Assembly: GCA_947579665.1 (NCBI GenBank)
Contig: OX388344.1
Coordinates: 9,542,346-9,606,345 of the forward strand
DNA length: 64,000 nt
Source: Sympetrum striolatum
Lineage: Eukaryota; Arthropoda; Insecta; Odonata; Libellulidae
Reading direction: 5' to 3'
Shown: in pieces, positions 1-12,515 of the stretch
Position numbering within the stretch: the stretch's first letter is position 1
How the letters are laid out: each line of letters begins with the position of its first letter
Position numbers and translations under genes: made by a program
The notes under the pieces: generated by a model
Database searches by the model: none
The model's input: only the letters and a program-made list of their open reading frames with translations
What the model was told of the DNA's origin: nothing

Positions 1-202
1 TTTGCCTAAATTTTCGTAATTTTATCGAGATATGATCGAAAAATGCTACGAAAACGGATAATTTTAGCAATATTTCATTATTTTCCTCTATTTTGCCTTA
101 ATTTGGTCTTTTTATCGAGATATGATCGGAAATAACAACGAAAACGGATTATTATAGTGAAATTTCAATATTTACTTCTAAATTGTATTTATTTTTCGTC
201 AT
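1..202. repeat. Satellite subfamily B, left fragment
   Basis: Two to three degenerate monomers of the roughly 92-bp AT-rich satellite. The diagnostic words GAGATATGATCG, AACGGATAATTTTAG and a TTTTGCCTTAATTT-like pyrimidine stretch recur at the expected spacing. The monomers resemble subfamily B (29041-50170) rather than subfamily A, because the box after GGATAAT reads TTTAGCAA and not TTCACC. The satellite stops at TTTAA (202-206), where a transposon-like sequence begins. Confidence 0.85.
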
Positions 203-206
203 TTAA

Positions 207-1359
207 GGGGGGAATCAACCTTGAACCCCCTGAAATTTGACTATATTTTGCAGCATAATATCTTTTGATTGAAAAAACCGATTTGAAAACGGTTTTCACC
301 ATTGAAAAGATCACATGTTTTTCAATAAAAATAATTAATTTTATAAAAGTTATAACAATCCATATGTACTTTATACATATGTAAACATAACATACAAAAA
401 TCATACAAAAATTCCACTTTTGTGCTGCGCGACATATATTTTGAAAACTATTCCAGATATAATTTTGGGACTTGGCAGACTTATTTATTGGGCTACAATT
501 ATGAATAATACCGGTTAGAATTAATTTAATAGTATCAGAAAAAAAGTTATAAATTTTCAAAATTTTACATTTTTTTTAACCTTAAATTTTAAGTTTAAAA
601 TAATTTATTTTTTTAATGATTAAGAATATATACAAACCCACCGGTATTATTAAAGAATAGGCTTTTGTAAACAAATTAGTAAAGGTTTGATCAAAATCCA
701 TTCAGTACTTACTGAGAAAAGTGTCGCGCAAGCTGTTCAGACAGGGTTTTGAGAAAATCGACTTTAAAGATTCAGTCAAAGAAAGAGGTAGAGATCTAGA
801 CTATGGTACACTAAAAACCCCCAGGAACATATGAATCATCTTTGCTATCTTCTAGTTCTGCCTGTTTTTGCTCCTTTTTTGAATTCTTGCTGCTTTTGTA
901 GCAGCATGGGCTCTTTTATCTGCCGTGGCAACTCTTTTGTCATCACTTGAAATTGCCCATACTACACGTACATTCCCAGGGATTATGCCAAGCTCCTCCA
1001 AAACTTTAATCTCTCCCCTCATACCATCATTGAAATGAATAAGGGCTTCACATGGTGCAATATCAACAGTTTTTATGCCAAAAAATCTAACTTTAGGACA
1101 GTTTTACCAAATTAGAGCATTGAATGACTCATTAGGGTTTTGAGTATACCCACCCACACATCTCTGCAACAAGTCCTTTTGTGACAGATCAGTAAATACT
1201 TTTCTGCAGGCTTCCATTACTGGCAAAGGAAGTGTATTCTTGGTGTTGTGTTTTTAATCTTTAGTTTTGCCTGCAGCTACCAGTTTTAGATACGTGCACC
1301 ATGAATCAGGGCCTTGTGGACAGAGATGATGGGTGGGTTTTTTATCTGAGGAGGGAAGA
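207..1359 (-). mobile_element. Partial Kolobok/Mutator-like DNA transposon
   Basis: Non-satellite sequence interrupting the array directly after a TTAA (203-206). It starts with a G-run that forms a small inverted repeat (GGGGG at about 207-211 against CCCCC at 226-230). It contains the C-terminal part of a transposase pseudogene on the minus strand (852-1359). A TTAA target followed by a G-rich terminus fits the Kolobok superfamily, whereas the protein segment resembles what databases call a Mutator-like transposase domain. The far end lies beyond the assembly gap, so terminal inverted repeats cannot be compared. Between 231 and 851 I see no coding sequence: it is AT-rich and probably the 3' non-coding part of the element. 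Confidence 0.5.
852..1359 (-). pseudogene. Mutator/Kolobok-like transposase, C-terminal fragment with stops
   Basis: A single minus-strand frame runs from the gap at 1359 to a terminal TAG at 852-854. In order it shows a CPQGPDSWCTYLK segment, then DLLQRCVGGYTQNPNESFNA, then IW and a CPK motif, then a segment ending FNDGM and a basic KRAHAATKAA tail. This order (CPxGxDSWC, TQNxNESFN, IWxxCPK, FNxG) is that of the Mutator-like transposase domain common in arthropod and cnidarian genomes, which also occurs in Kolobok-type elements. Two in-frame TAA codons interrupt it: one at 1254-1256, where a tyrosine is usual, and one just before the CPK motif. The frame is otherwise intact, so it looks like a recently dead copy. 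The N-terminal catalytic part would lie in or beyond the gap. Function if intact: cut-and-paste DNA transposition in the nucleus. Confidence 0.75.
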
Positions 1360-1559
1360 NNNNNNNNNNNNNNNNNNNNNNNNNNNNNNNNNNNNNNNNN
1401 NNNNNNNNNNNNNNNNNNNNNNNNNNNNNNNNNNNNNNNNNNNNNNNNNNNNNNNNNNNNNNNNNNNNNNNNNNNNNNNNNNNNNNNNNNNNNNNNNNNN
1501 NNNNNNNNNNNNNNNNNNNNNNNNNNNNNNNNNNNNNNNNNNNNNNNNNNNNNNNNNNN
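1360..1559. other. Assembly gap of exactly 200 N
   Basis: Exactly 200 undetermined bases, a conventional scaffold-gap length and so not a measured distance. The left flank is transposon coding sequence and the right flank is satellite subfamily A. The true size of the missing sequence, and whether the two flanks are really adjacent, are unknown. Confidence 0.99.
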
Positions 1560-4500
1560 AAGGAAAGAGCTTATAAAACGCATAATTTCACAGAAATTTT
1601 AATTTTATCCAATGCTTTGCCTTAGTTTTAGTGATCTTTCCAGATATGATCGAAAAAAGCTTCTAAAACGAATAATTTCACAGAAATTTCAATTCTTTTC
1701 CTCTGTTTTGCATTAGTTTTTCATCATTTGCCAAGATATGATCGAAAAAAGCACAAAAAACGGATAATTTCACCAAATTTAAATTTTTTTTCTCTATCTG
1801 CCTTAGTTTTCTTTATTCTGACTTGATATGAAGGAAAAGAGCTTTTAAAACGGATAATTTCACAGACATTTCAATTTTCTCCTCTGTTTTGCCTTAATTT
1901 TCGTAATTTGGCCAAGAGATGATCGAATTAATTCTTCCAATTAATTTCGGTGAAATTCATTCATTCATTCAATTAATTAATTTTATTCCAATGTTTTGCC
2001 TTAGTTTTTGTGATCTTTCCAAGATATGATCGAAAAAAGCTTCTAAAACGGATAATTTTCACAGAAATTTCAATTCTTTTCCTCTGTTTTGCATTAGTTT
2101 TATCATTTTGCCAAGATTTGATCGAAAAAAGCACAAAAAACGGATAATTTCACCCAAAATTTAAATTTTTTTTCTCTATTCTGCCTTAGTTTTCTTTATT
2201 CTGACTTGATATGATCGAAAAAAGCTTCTAAAACGGATAATTTCACCGAAATATTAATTTCATTCTTCTGTTTTGCCTTAGTTTAAGTGATTTTTCCAAG
2301 ATATGATCGAAAAACATCTTAAACGGATAATTTCACAGAAATTACAATTTTTTTCCTCTGTTTTGCCTTAGTTTTCATCATATTGCCAAGATATGATCGA
2401 AAAAAGCACAAAAAACGGATAATTTCACCAAAATTTAATTTTTTTTCCTCTATTATGCTTAGTTTTCTTGATTCTGACTTGATATGAAGGAAAAGAGCTT
2501 TTAAAACGGATAATTTCACAGAAATTTCAATTTTTTTCCTCTGTTTTGCCTTAATTTTCGTAATTTTACCAAGAGATGATCGAAAAAAGCACAAAAAACG
2601 GATAATTACACCGAAAGGTTATTTATTCCACTGCTTTGCCTTTGTTTATAGCGATTTTTTCCAAGATATGAAGGAAAAGAGCTTTTAAACGGATAAATTC
2701 ATAGAAATTTCAATTTTTTTCCTCTGTTTTGAGTTCATTTTGGTGATTTTGCCAAGATATAATCGAAAAAACCACAAAAAACGGATAATTCCACCAAATT
2801 ATAAATTTCTTCCTTATTTTGCTTAGTTTTCTAGATTCTGACTTGATATGAAGGAAAAGAGCTTTAAAAACGCATAATTTCACAGAAATTTCAATTTTTT
2901 TCCTCTGATTTGCCTTCATTTTCGTGATTTTGCCAAGATATGATCTAAAAAACCACAAAAACGGATAATTTCACCGAAATTTTAATTTTTTTCCTTTATT
3001 TTGGCTTAGTTTTCTTCATTCTGACTTGATATGATCGAAAAAGCTTCTAAAACGGATTAATTTCACCGAAATTTCAATTCTTTCCTTTATTTTGGCTTAT
3101 ATTTCTTCATTCTGACTTGATATGATCTAAAAAACCACAAAAAACGGATAATTTCACCGAAATTAATTATTCCAATTAATTTCGGTGAAATTCATTCATT
3201 CATTCAATTAATTAATTTTATTCCAATGTTTTGCCTTAGTTTTTGTGATCTTTCCAAGATATGATCGAAAAAGTTTCTAAAACGGATAATTTCACAGAAA
3301 TTTCAATTCTTTTACTCTGTTTTGCATTAGTTTTTATCATTTTGCCAAGATATGATCGAAAAAAGCACAATAAACGGATAATTTCACCAAAATTTAAATT
3401 TTTTTTCTCTATTCTGCCCTTAGTTTTCTTTATTCTGACTTGATATGATCGAAAAAGCTTCTAAAACGGATAATTTCACCGAAATATTAATTTCATTCTT
3501 CTGTTTTGCCTTAGTTTAAGTGATTTTTCCAAGATATGATCGAAAAAACCTCTTAAACGGATAATTTCACAGAAATTACAATTTTTTTCCTCTGTTTTGC
3601 CTTAGTTTTCATCATATTGCCAAGATATGATCGAAAAAAGCACAAAAAACGGATAATTTCACCAAAATTTAAATTTTTTTCCTCTATTATGGCTTAGTTT
3701 TCTGATTCTGACTTGATATGAAGGAAAAGAGCTTTTAAAACGGATAATTTCACACAAATTTCAATTTTTTTTCCACTGTTTTGCCTTAATTTTCGTAATT
3801 TTTGCAAAGAGATGATCGAAAAAAGCACAAAAACGGATAATTACACCGAAAGGTTATTTATTCCACTGCTTTGCCTTTGTTTTAGCGATTTTTCCAAGAT
3901 ATGACCGAAAAAAGCTTCTAAAACGGAAAATTTCATAGAAATTTCAATTTTTTTCCTCTGATTTGCCTTAATTTTCGTGATTTTGCCAAGATATGATCGA
4001 AAAAACCACAAAAAACGGATAATTCAACCAAAATATAAATTTCTTCCTCTATTTTGCCTTAGTTTCTAGATTCTGACTTGATATGATCGAAAAAAGCACA
4101 AAAAAACGGATAATTTCACAGAAATTTCAATTTTTTTCCTCTGATTTGCCTTCATTTTCGTGATTTTGCCAAGATATGATCTAAAAAACCACAAAAAACG
4201 GATAATTTCACCGAAATTTTAATTTTTTTCCTTTATTTTGGCTTAGTTTTCTTCATTCTGACTTGATATGATCGAAAAAAGCTTCTAAAACGGATAATTT
4301 CACCGAAATTTAAATTTTTTTCCTTTATTTTGGCTTAGTTTTCTTTATTCTGACTTGATATGATCGAAAAAAGCTTCTAAAACGGATAATTTCACCGAAA
4401 TATTAATTTCATTCTTCTGTTTTGCCTTAGTTAAGTGATTTTTTCCAAGATATGATCGAAAAAAGCATCTTAAAACGGATAATTCACCGAAATTTCAATT

Positions 4501-7500
4501 CTTTTCCTTTATTTTGTCTTATATTTCTTCATTCTGACTTGATATGATCTAAAAAACCACAAAAAACGGATAATTTCACCGAAATTAATTATTCCAATTA
4601 ATTTCGGTGAATTCATTCATTCATTCAATTAATTAATTTATTCCAATGTTTTGCCTTAGTTTTTGTGATCTTTCCAAGATATGATCGAAAAAAGCTTCTA
4701 AAACGGATAATTTCACAGAAATTTCAATTTTTTTCCTATGTTTTGTATTTGTTTTCATCATTTTGCAAAGATATTATCGAAAAAAGCACAAAAAACGGAT
4801 AATTTCACCAAAATTTAATTTTTTTCCTCTATTTTGCCTCAGTTTTCTTGATTCTGACTTGATATGAAGGAAAGAGCTTATAAAACGCATAATTTCACAG
4901 AAATTTAATTTTTATCCAATGCTTTGCCTTAGTTTTAGTGATCTTTCCAAGATATGATCGAAAAAAAGCTTCTAAAACGAATAATTTCACAGAAATTTCA
5001 ATTCTTTTCCTCTGTTTTGCATTAGTTTTCATCATTTTGCCAAGATATGATCGAAAAAAGCACAAAAACGGATAATTTCACCAAAATTTAAATTTTTTTT
5101 CTCTATTCTGCCTTAGTTTTCTTTATTCTGACTTGATATGATCGAAAAAAGCTTCTAAAACGGATAATTTCACCGAAATATTAATTTCATTCTTCTGTTT
5201 TGCCTTAGTTTAAGTGATTTTTCCAAGATATGATCGAAAAAACATCTTAAACGGATAATTTCACAGAAATTACAATTTTTTTCCTCTGTTTTGCCTTAGT
5301 TTTCATCATATTGCCAAGATATGATCGAAAAAAGCACAAAAAACGGATAATTTCACCAAAATTTAATTTTTTTTCCTCTATTATGGCTTAGTTTTCTTGA
5401 TTCTGACTTGATATGAAGGAAAAGAGCTTTTAAAAACGGATAATTTCACAGAAATTAAATTTTTTTCCTCTGTTTTGCCTTAATTTCGTAATTTTGCCAA
5501 GAGATGATCGAAAAAAGCACAAAAAACGGATAATTACACCGAAAGGTTATTTATTCCTTTGCTTTGCCTTTGTTTTAGCGATTTTTCAAGATATGAAGGA
5601 AAAGAGCTTTTAAAACGGATAAATTCGTAGAAATTTCAATTTTTTTCCTCTCTTTTGAGTTCATTTTGGTGATTTTGCCAAGATATAATCGAAAAACCAC
5701 AAAAAACGGATAATTCCACCAAAATATAAATTTCTTCCTCTATTTTGCCTTAGTTTTCTAGATTCTGACTTGATATGAAGGAAAAGAGCTTTTAAAACGC
5801 ATAATTTCACAGAAATTTCAATTTTTTTCCTCTGTTTTGCCTTAATTTTCGTGATTTTCAAAGACATGATCGAAAAAGCACAAAAAACGGATAATTTCAC
5901 AGAAATTTCAATTTTTTTCCTCTGTTTTGCCTTCATTTTCGTGATTTTGCCAAGATATGATCTAAAAAACCACAAAAAACGGATAATTTCAACGAAATTT
6001 TAATTTTTTTCCTTTATTTTGGCTTAGTTTACTTCATTCTGACTTGATATGATCGAAAAAAGCTTCTGAAACGGATAAATTCACCGAAATTTAAATTTTT
6101 TTCCTTTATTTTGGCTTAGTTTCCTTCATTCTGACTTGATATGATCGAAAAAAGCTTCTAAAACGGATAATTTCACCGAAATATTAATTTCATTCTTCTG
6201 TTTTGCCTTAGTTTAAGTGATTTTTCCAAGATATGATCGAAAAAAGCATCTAAAACGGATAATTTCACCGAAATTTCAATTCTTTTCCTTTATTTTGGCT
6301 TATATTTCTTCATTCTGACTTGATATGATCCTAAAAACCACAAAAATCGGATACTTTCACCGAAATTAATTATTCCAATTAATTTCGGTGAAATTCATTC
6401 ATTCATTCAATTAATTAATTTTATTCCAATGTTTTGCCTTAGTTTTTGTGATCTTTCCAAGATATGATCGAAAAAAGCTTCTAAAACGGATAATTTCACA
6501 GAAATTTCAATTCTTTTCCTCTGTTTTGCATAAGTTTTTATCATTTTGCCAAGATATGATCGAAAAAAGCACAAAAAACGGATAATTTCACCAAAATTTA
6601 ATTTTTTTTTCTCTATTCTGCCTTAGTTTTCTTTATTCTGACTTGATATGATCGAAAAAAGCTTCTAAAACGGATAATTTCACCGAAATATTAATTTCAT
6701 TCTTCTGTTTTGCCTTAGTTTAAGTGATTTTTCCAAGATATGATCGAAAAAACATCTTAAACGGATAATTTCACAGAAATTACAATTTTTTTCCTCTGTT
6801 TTGCCTTAGTTTTCATCATATTGCCAAGATATGATCGAAAAAAGCACAAAAAACGGATAATTTCACCAAAATTTAAATTTTTTTCCTCTATTATGGCTTA
6901 GTTTTCTTGATTCTGACTTGATATGAACGAAAAGAGCTTTTAAAACGGATAATTTCATAGAAATTTCAATTTTTTTCCTCTGTTTTGAGTTCATTTTGGT
7001 GATTTTGCCAAGATATGATCGAAAAAACCACAAAAAACGGATAATTCCACCAAAATATAAATTTCTTCCTCTATTTTGCCTTAGTTTTCTAGATTCTGAC
7101 TTGATATGAAGGAAAAGAGCTTTTAAAACGCATAATTTCACAGAAATTTCAATTTTTTTCATCTGTTTTGCCTTAATTTTCGTGATTTTCAAAGATATGA
7201 TCGAAAAAAGCACAAAAAACGGATAATTTCACAGAAATTTCAATTTTTTTCCTCTGTTTTGCCTTCATTTTCGTGATTTTGCCAATATATGATCTAAAAA
7301 ACCACAAAAAACGGATAATTTCACCGAAATTTAAATTTTTTTCCTTTATTTTGGCTTAGTTTTCTTCATTCTGACTTGATATGATCGAAAAAAGCTTCTA
7401 AAACGGATAATTTCACCGAAATTTAAATTTTTTTCCTTTATTTTGGCTTAGTTTTCTTCATTCTGACTTGATATGATCGAAAAAAGCTTCTAAAACGGAT

Positions 7501-8507
7501 AATTTCACCGAAATTTAAATTTTTTTCCTTTATTTTGGCTTAGTTTTCTTCATTCTGACTTGATATGATCGAAAAAAGCTTCTAAAACGGATAATTACAC
7601 CGAAAGGTTATTTATTCCACTGCTTTGCCTTTGTTCTAGCGATTCTTCCAAGATATGAAGGAAAAGAGCTTTTAAAACGGATAATTTCATAGAAATTTCA
7701 ATTTTTTTCCTCTGTTTTGAGTTCATTTTGGTGATTTTACCAAGATATGATCGAAAAAACCACAAAAAACGGATAATTCCACCAAAATATAAATTTCTTC
7801 CTCTATTTTGCCTTAGTTTTCTAGATTCTGACTTGATATGAAGGAAAAGAGCTTTTAAAACGCATAATTTCACAGAAATTTCAATTTTTTCCATCTGTTT
7901 TGCCTTAATTTTCGTGATTTTCAAAGATATGATCGAAAAAAGCACAAAAAGGGATAATTTCACAGAAATTTCAATTTTTTTCCTCTGTTTTGCCTTCATT
8001 TTCGTGATTTTGCCAATATATGATCTAAAAAACCACAAAAAACGGATAATTTCACCGAAATTTAAATTTTTTTCCTTTATTTTGGCTTAGTTTTCTTCAT
8101 TCTGACTTGATATGATCGAAAAAAGCTTCTAAAACGGATAATTTCACCGAAATTTTAATTTTTTTCCTTTATTTTGGCTTAGTTTTCTTCATTCTGACTT
8201 GATATGATCGAAAAAAGCTTATAAAACGGTTAATTTCACCGAAATTTAAATTTTTTTCCTTTATTTTGGCTTAGTTTTCTTCATTCTGACTTGATATGAT
8301 CGAAAAAAGCTTCTAAAACGGATAATTTCACCGAAATATTAATTTCATTCTTCTGTTTTGCCTTAGTTTAAGTGATTTTTCCAAGATATGATCGAAAAAA
8401 GCATCTAAAACGGATAATTTCACCGAAATTTCAATTCTTTTCCTTTATTTTGGCTTATATTTCTTCATTCTGACTTGATATGATCTAAAAAACCACAAAA
8501 AACGGAT

Positions 8508-8550
8508 AATTTCACCGAAATTAATTATTCCAATTAATTTCGGTGAAATT
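8508..8550. repeat. Foldback hairpin module of satellite A (representative of 15)
   Basis: A 19-bp perfect inverted repeat, AATTTCACCGAAATTAATT and AATTAATTTCGGTGAAATT, around the 5-nt loop ATTCC, followed by CATTCATTCATTC and AATTAATTAATTTT-like sequence. The left arm is ordinary monomer sequence and the right arm is its exact reverse complement. Loop starts of all copies: about 1932 (short left arm, loop CTTCC), 3169, 4591, 6372, 8527, 10681, 11735, 12516, 14305, 15086, 16875, 18663, 20910, 21599 (one arm mismatch) and 25880. A monomer with the module is about 47 bp longer than one without it. None was seen in subfamily B. Confidence 0.95.
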
Positions 8551-10680
8551 CATTCATTCATTCAATTAATTTATTTTATTCCAATGTTTTGCCTTAGTTT
8601 TTGTGACTTTCCAAGATATGATCGAAAAAAGCTTCTAAAACGAATAATTTCACAGAAATTTCAATTCTTTTCCTCTGTTTTGCATTAGTTTTCATCATTT
8701 TGCCAAGATATGATCGAAAAAAGCACAAAAAACGGATAATTTCACCAAAATTTAAATTTTTTTTCTCTATTCTGCCTTAGTTCTTTTTATTCCGACTTGA
8801 TATGATCGAAAAAAGCTTCTAAAACGGATAATTTCACCGAAATATTAATTTCATTCTTCTGTTTTGCCTTAGTTTAAGTGATTTTTCCAAGATATGATCG
8901 AAAAAACATCTTAAACGGATAATTTCACAGAAATTACAATTTTTTTCCTCTGTTTTGCCTTAGTTTTCATCATATTGCCAAGATATGATCGAAAAAAGCA
9001 CAAAAAACGGATAATTTCACCAAAATTTAAATTTTTTTCCTCTATTATGGCTTAGTTTTCTTGATTCTGACTTGATATGAACGAAAAGAGCTTTTAAAAC
9101 GGATAATTTCATAGAAATTTCAATTTTTTTCCTCTGTTTTGAGTTCATTTTGGTGATTTTGCCAAGATATGATCGAAAAAACCACAAAAAACGGATAATT
9201 CCACCAAAATATAAATTTCTTCCTCTATTTTGCCTTAGTTTTCTAGATTCTGACTTGATATGAAGGAAAAGAGCTTTTAAAACGCATAATTTCACAGAAA
9301 TTTCAATTTTTTTCATCTGTTTTGCCTTAATTTTCGTGATTTTCAAAGATATGATCGAAAAAAGCACAAAAAACGGATAATTTCACAGAAATTTCAATTT
9401 TTTTCCTCTGTTTTGCCTTCATTTTCGTGATTTTGCCAATATATGATCTAAAAAACCACAAAAAACGGATAATTTCACCGAAATTTAAATTTTTTTCCTT
9501 TATTTTGGCTTAGTTTTCTTCATTCTGACTTGATATGATCGAAAAAAGCTTCTAAAACGGATAATTTCACCGAAATTTAAATTTTTTTCCTTTATTTTGG
9601 CTTAGTTTTCTTCATTCTGACTTGATATGATCGAAAAAAGCTTCTAAAACGGATAATTTCACCGAAATTTAAATTTTTTTCCTTTATTTTGGCTTAGTTT
9701 TCTTCATTCTGACTTGATATGATCGAAAAAAGCTTCTAAAACGGATAATTACACCGAAAGGTTATTTATTCCACTGCTTTGCCTTTGTTCTAGCGATTCT
9801 TCCAAGATATGAAGGAAAAGAGCTTTTAAAACGGATAATTTCATAGAAATTTCAATTTTTTTCCTCTGTTTTGAGTTCATTTTGGTGATTTTACCAAGAT
9901 ATGATCGAAAAAACCACAAAAAACGGATAATTCCACCAAAATATAAATTTCTTCCTCTATTTTGCCTTAGTTTTCTAGATTCTGACTTGATATGAAGGAA
10001 AAGAGCTTTTAAAACGCATAATTTCACAGAAATTTCAATTTTTTCCATCTGTTTTGCCTTAATTTTCGTGATTTTCAAAGATATGATCGAAAAAAGCACA
10101 AAAAGGGATAATTTCACAGAAATTTCAATTTTTTTCCTCTGTTTTGCCTTCATTTTCGTGATTTTGCCAATATATGATCTAAAAAACCACAAAAAACGGA
10201 TAATTTCACCGAAATTTAAATTTTTTTCCTTTATTTTGGCTTAGTTTTCTTCATTCTGACTTGATATGATCGAAAAAAGCTTCTAAAACGGATAATTTCA
10301 CCGAAATTTTAATTTTTTTCCTTTATTTTGGCTTAGTTTTCTTCATTCTGACTTGATATGATCGAAAAAAGCTTATAAAACGGTTAATTTCACCAAAATT
10401 TAAATTTTTTTCCTTTATTTTGGCTTAGTTTTCTTCATTCTGACTTGATATGATCGAAAAAAGCTTCTAAAACGGATAATTTCACCGAAATATTAATTTC
10501 ATTCTTCTGTTTTGCCTTAGTTTAAGTGATTTTTCCAAGATATGATCGAAAAAAGCATCTAAAACGGATAATTTCACCGAAATTTCAATTCTTTTCCTTT
10601 ATTTTGGCTTATATTTCTTCATTCTGACTTGATATGATCTAAAAAACCACAAAAAACGGATAATTTCACCGAAATTAATT
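8527..10680. repeat. 2,154-bp higher-order repeat unit
   Basis: The segment between two hairpin loops (8527 and 10681) repeats the preceding block with an offset of 2,154-2,155 bp. Variant monomers such as the TTACACCGAAAGGTTATTTA monomer near 7592 and 9746, and the block at 6863-7213 against 9017-9367, recur in the same order with essentially no differences. The block at 7595-8038 likewise matches 9749-10192. Private changes such as GTGACTTTCC for GTGATCTTTCC occur at about 8604 and 10758. This indicates a recent duplication of about 23 monomers plus one hairpin module. Confidence 0.9.
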
Positions 10681-12515
10681 ATTCCAATTAATTTCGGTGA
10701 AATTCATTCATTCATTCAATTAATTTATTTTATTCCAATGTTTTGCCTTAGTTTTTGTGACTTTCCAAGATATGATCGAAAAAAGCTTCTAAAACGAATA
10801 ATTTCACAGAAATTTCAATTCTTTTCCTCTGTTTTGCATTAGTTTTCATCATTTTGCCAAGATATGATCGAAAAAAGCACAAAAAACGGATAATTTCACC
10901 AAAATTTAAATTTTTTTTCTCTATTCTGCCTTAGTTCTCTTTATTCCGACTTGATATGATCGAAAAAAGCTTCTAAAACGGATAATTTCACCGAAATATT
11001 AATTTCATTCTTCTGTTTTGCCTTAGTTTAAGTGATTTTTCCAAGATATGATCGAAAAAACATCTTAAACGGATAATTTCACAGAAATTACAATTTTTTT
11101 CCTCTGTTTTGCCTTAGTTTCATCATATTGCCAAGATATGATCGAAAAAAGCACAAAAAACGGATAATTTCACCAAAATTTAAATTTTTTTCCTCTATTT
11201 TGCCTCAGTTTTCTTGATTCTGACTTGATATGAAGAAAAGAGCTTATAAAACGCATAATTTCACAGAAATTTTAATTTTTATCCAATGCTTTGCCTTAGT
11301 TTTAGTGATCTTTCCAAGATATGATCGAAAAAAGCTTCTAAAACGAATAATTTCACAGAAATTTCAATTCTTTTCCTCTGTTTTGCATTAGTTTTCATCA
11401 TTTTGCCAAGATATGATCGAAGAAAGCACAAAAAACGGATAATTTCCCAAAATTTAAATTTTTTTTCTCTATTCTGCCTTAGCTTTCTTTATTCTGACTT
11501 GATATGATCGAAAAAAGCTTCTAAAACGGATAATTTCACCGAAATATTAATTTCATTCTTCTGTTTTGCCTTAGTTTAAGTGATTTTTCCAAGATATGAT
11601 CGAAAAAAGCATCTAAAACGGATAATTTCACCGAAATTTCAATTCTTTTCCTTTATTTTGGCTTATATTTCTTCATTCTGACTTGATATGATCTAAAAAA
11701 CCACAAAAAACGGATAATTTCACCGAAATTAATTATTCCAATTAATTTCGGTGAAATTCATTCATTCATTCAATTAATTAATTTTATTCCAATGTTTTGC
11801 CTTAGTTTTTGTGATCTTTCCAAGATATGATCGAAAAAAGCTTCTAAAACGGATAATTTCACAGAAATTTCAATTTTTTTCCTATGTTTTGTATTTGTTT
11901 TCATCATTTTTTAAGATATTATCGAAAAAAGCACAAAAAACGGATAATTTCACCAAAATTTAAATTTTTTTCCTCTATTTTGCCTCAGTTTTCTTGATTC
12001 TGACTTGATATGAAGGAAAGAGCTTATAAAACGCATAATTTCACAGAAATTTTAATTTTTATCCAATGCTTTGCCTTAGTTTTAGTGATCCTTCCAAGAT
12101 ATGATCGAAAAAAGCTTCTAAAACGAATAATTTCACAGAAATTTCAATTCTTTTCCTCTGTTTTGCATTAGTTTTCATCATTTTGCCAAGATATGATCGA
12201 AAAAAGCACAAAAAACGGATAATTTCACCAAAATTTAAATTTTTTTTCTCTATTCTGCCTTAGTTTTCTTTATTCTGACTTGATATGATCGGATAAAGCT
12301 TCTAAAACGGATAATTTCACCGAAATATTAATTTCATTCTTCTGTTTTGCCTTAGTTTAAGTGATTTTTCCAAGATATGATCGAAAAAAGCATCTAAAAC
12401 GGATAATTTCACCGAAATTTCAATTCTTTTCCTTTATTTTGGCTTATATTTCTTCATTCTGACTTGATATGATCTAAAAAACCACAATAAACGGATAATT
12501 TCACCGAAATTAATT

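Noticed and set aside
5661..10192. Repeated 104-147-codon minus-strand reading frames in satellite A that look like a gene family
   Set aside because: They are tandem 92-bp monomers read through; 92 is not a multiple of three, so the frame rotates at each monomer, the composition is only Lys/Ile/Phe/Ser/Leu-rich, and the repeats reflect DNA duplication rather than protein conservation.
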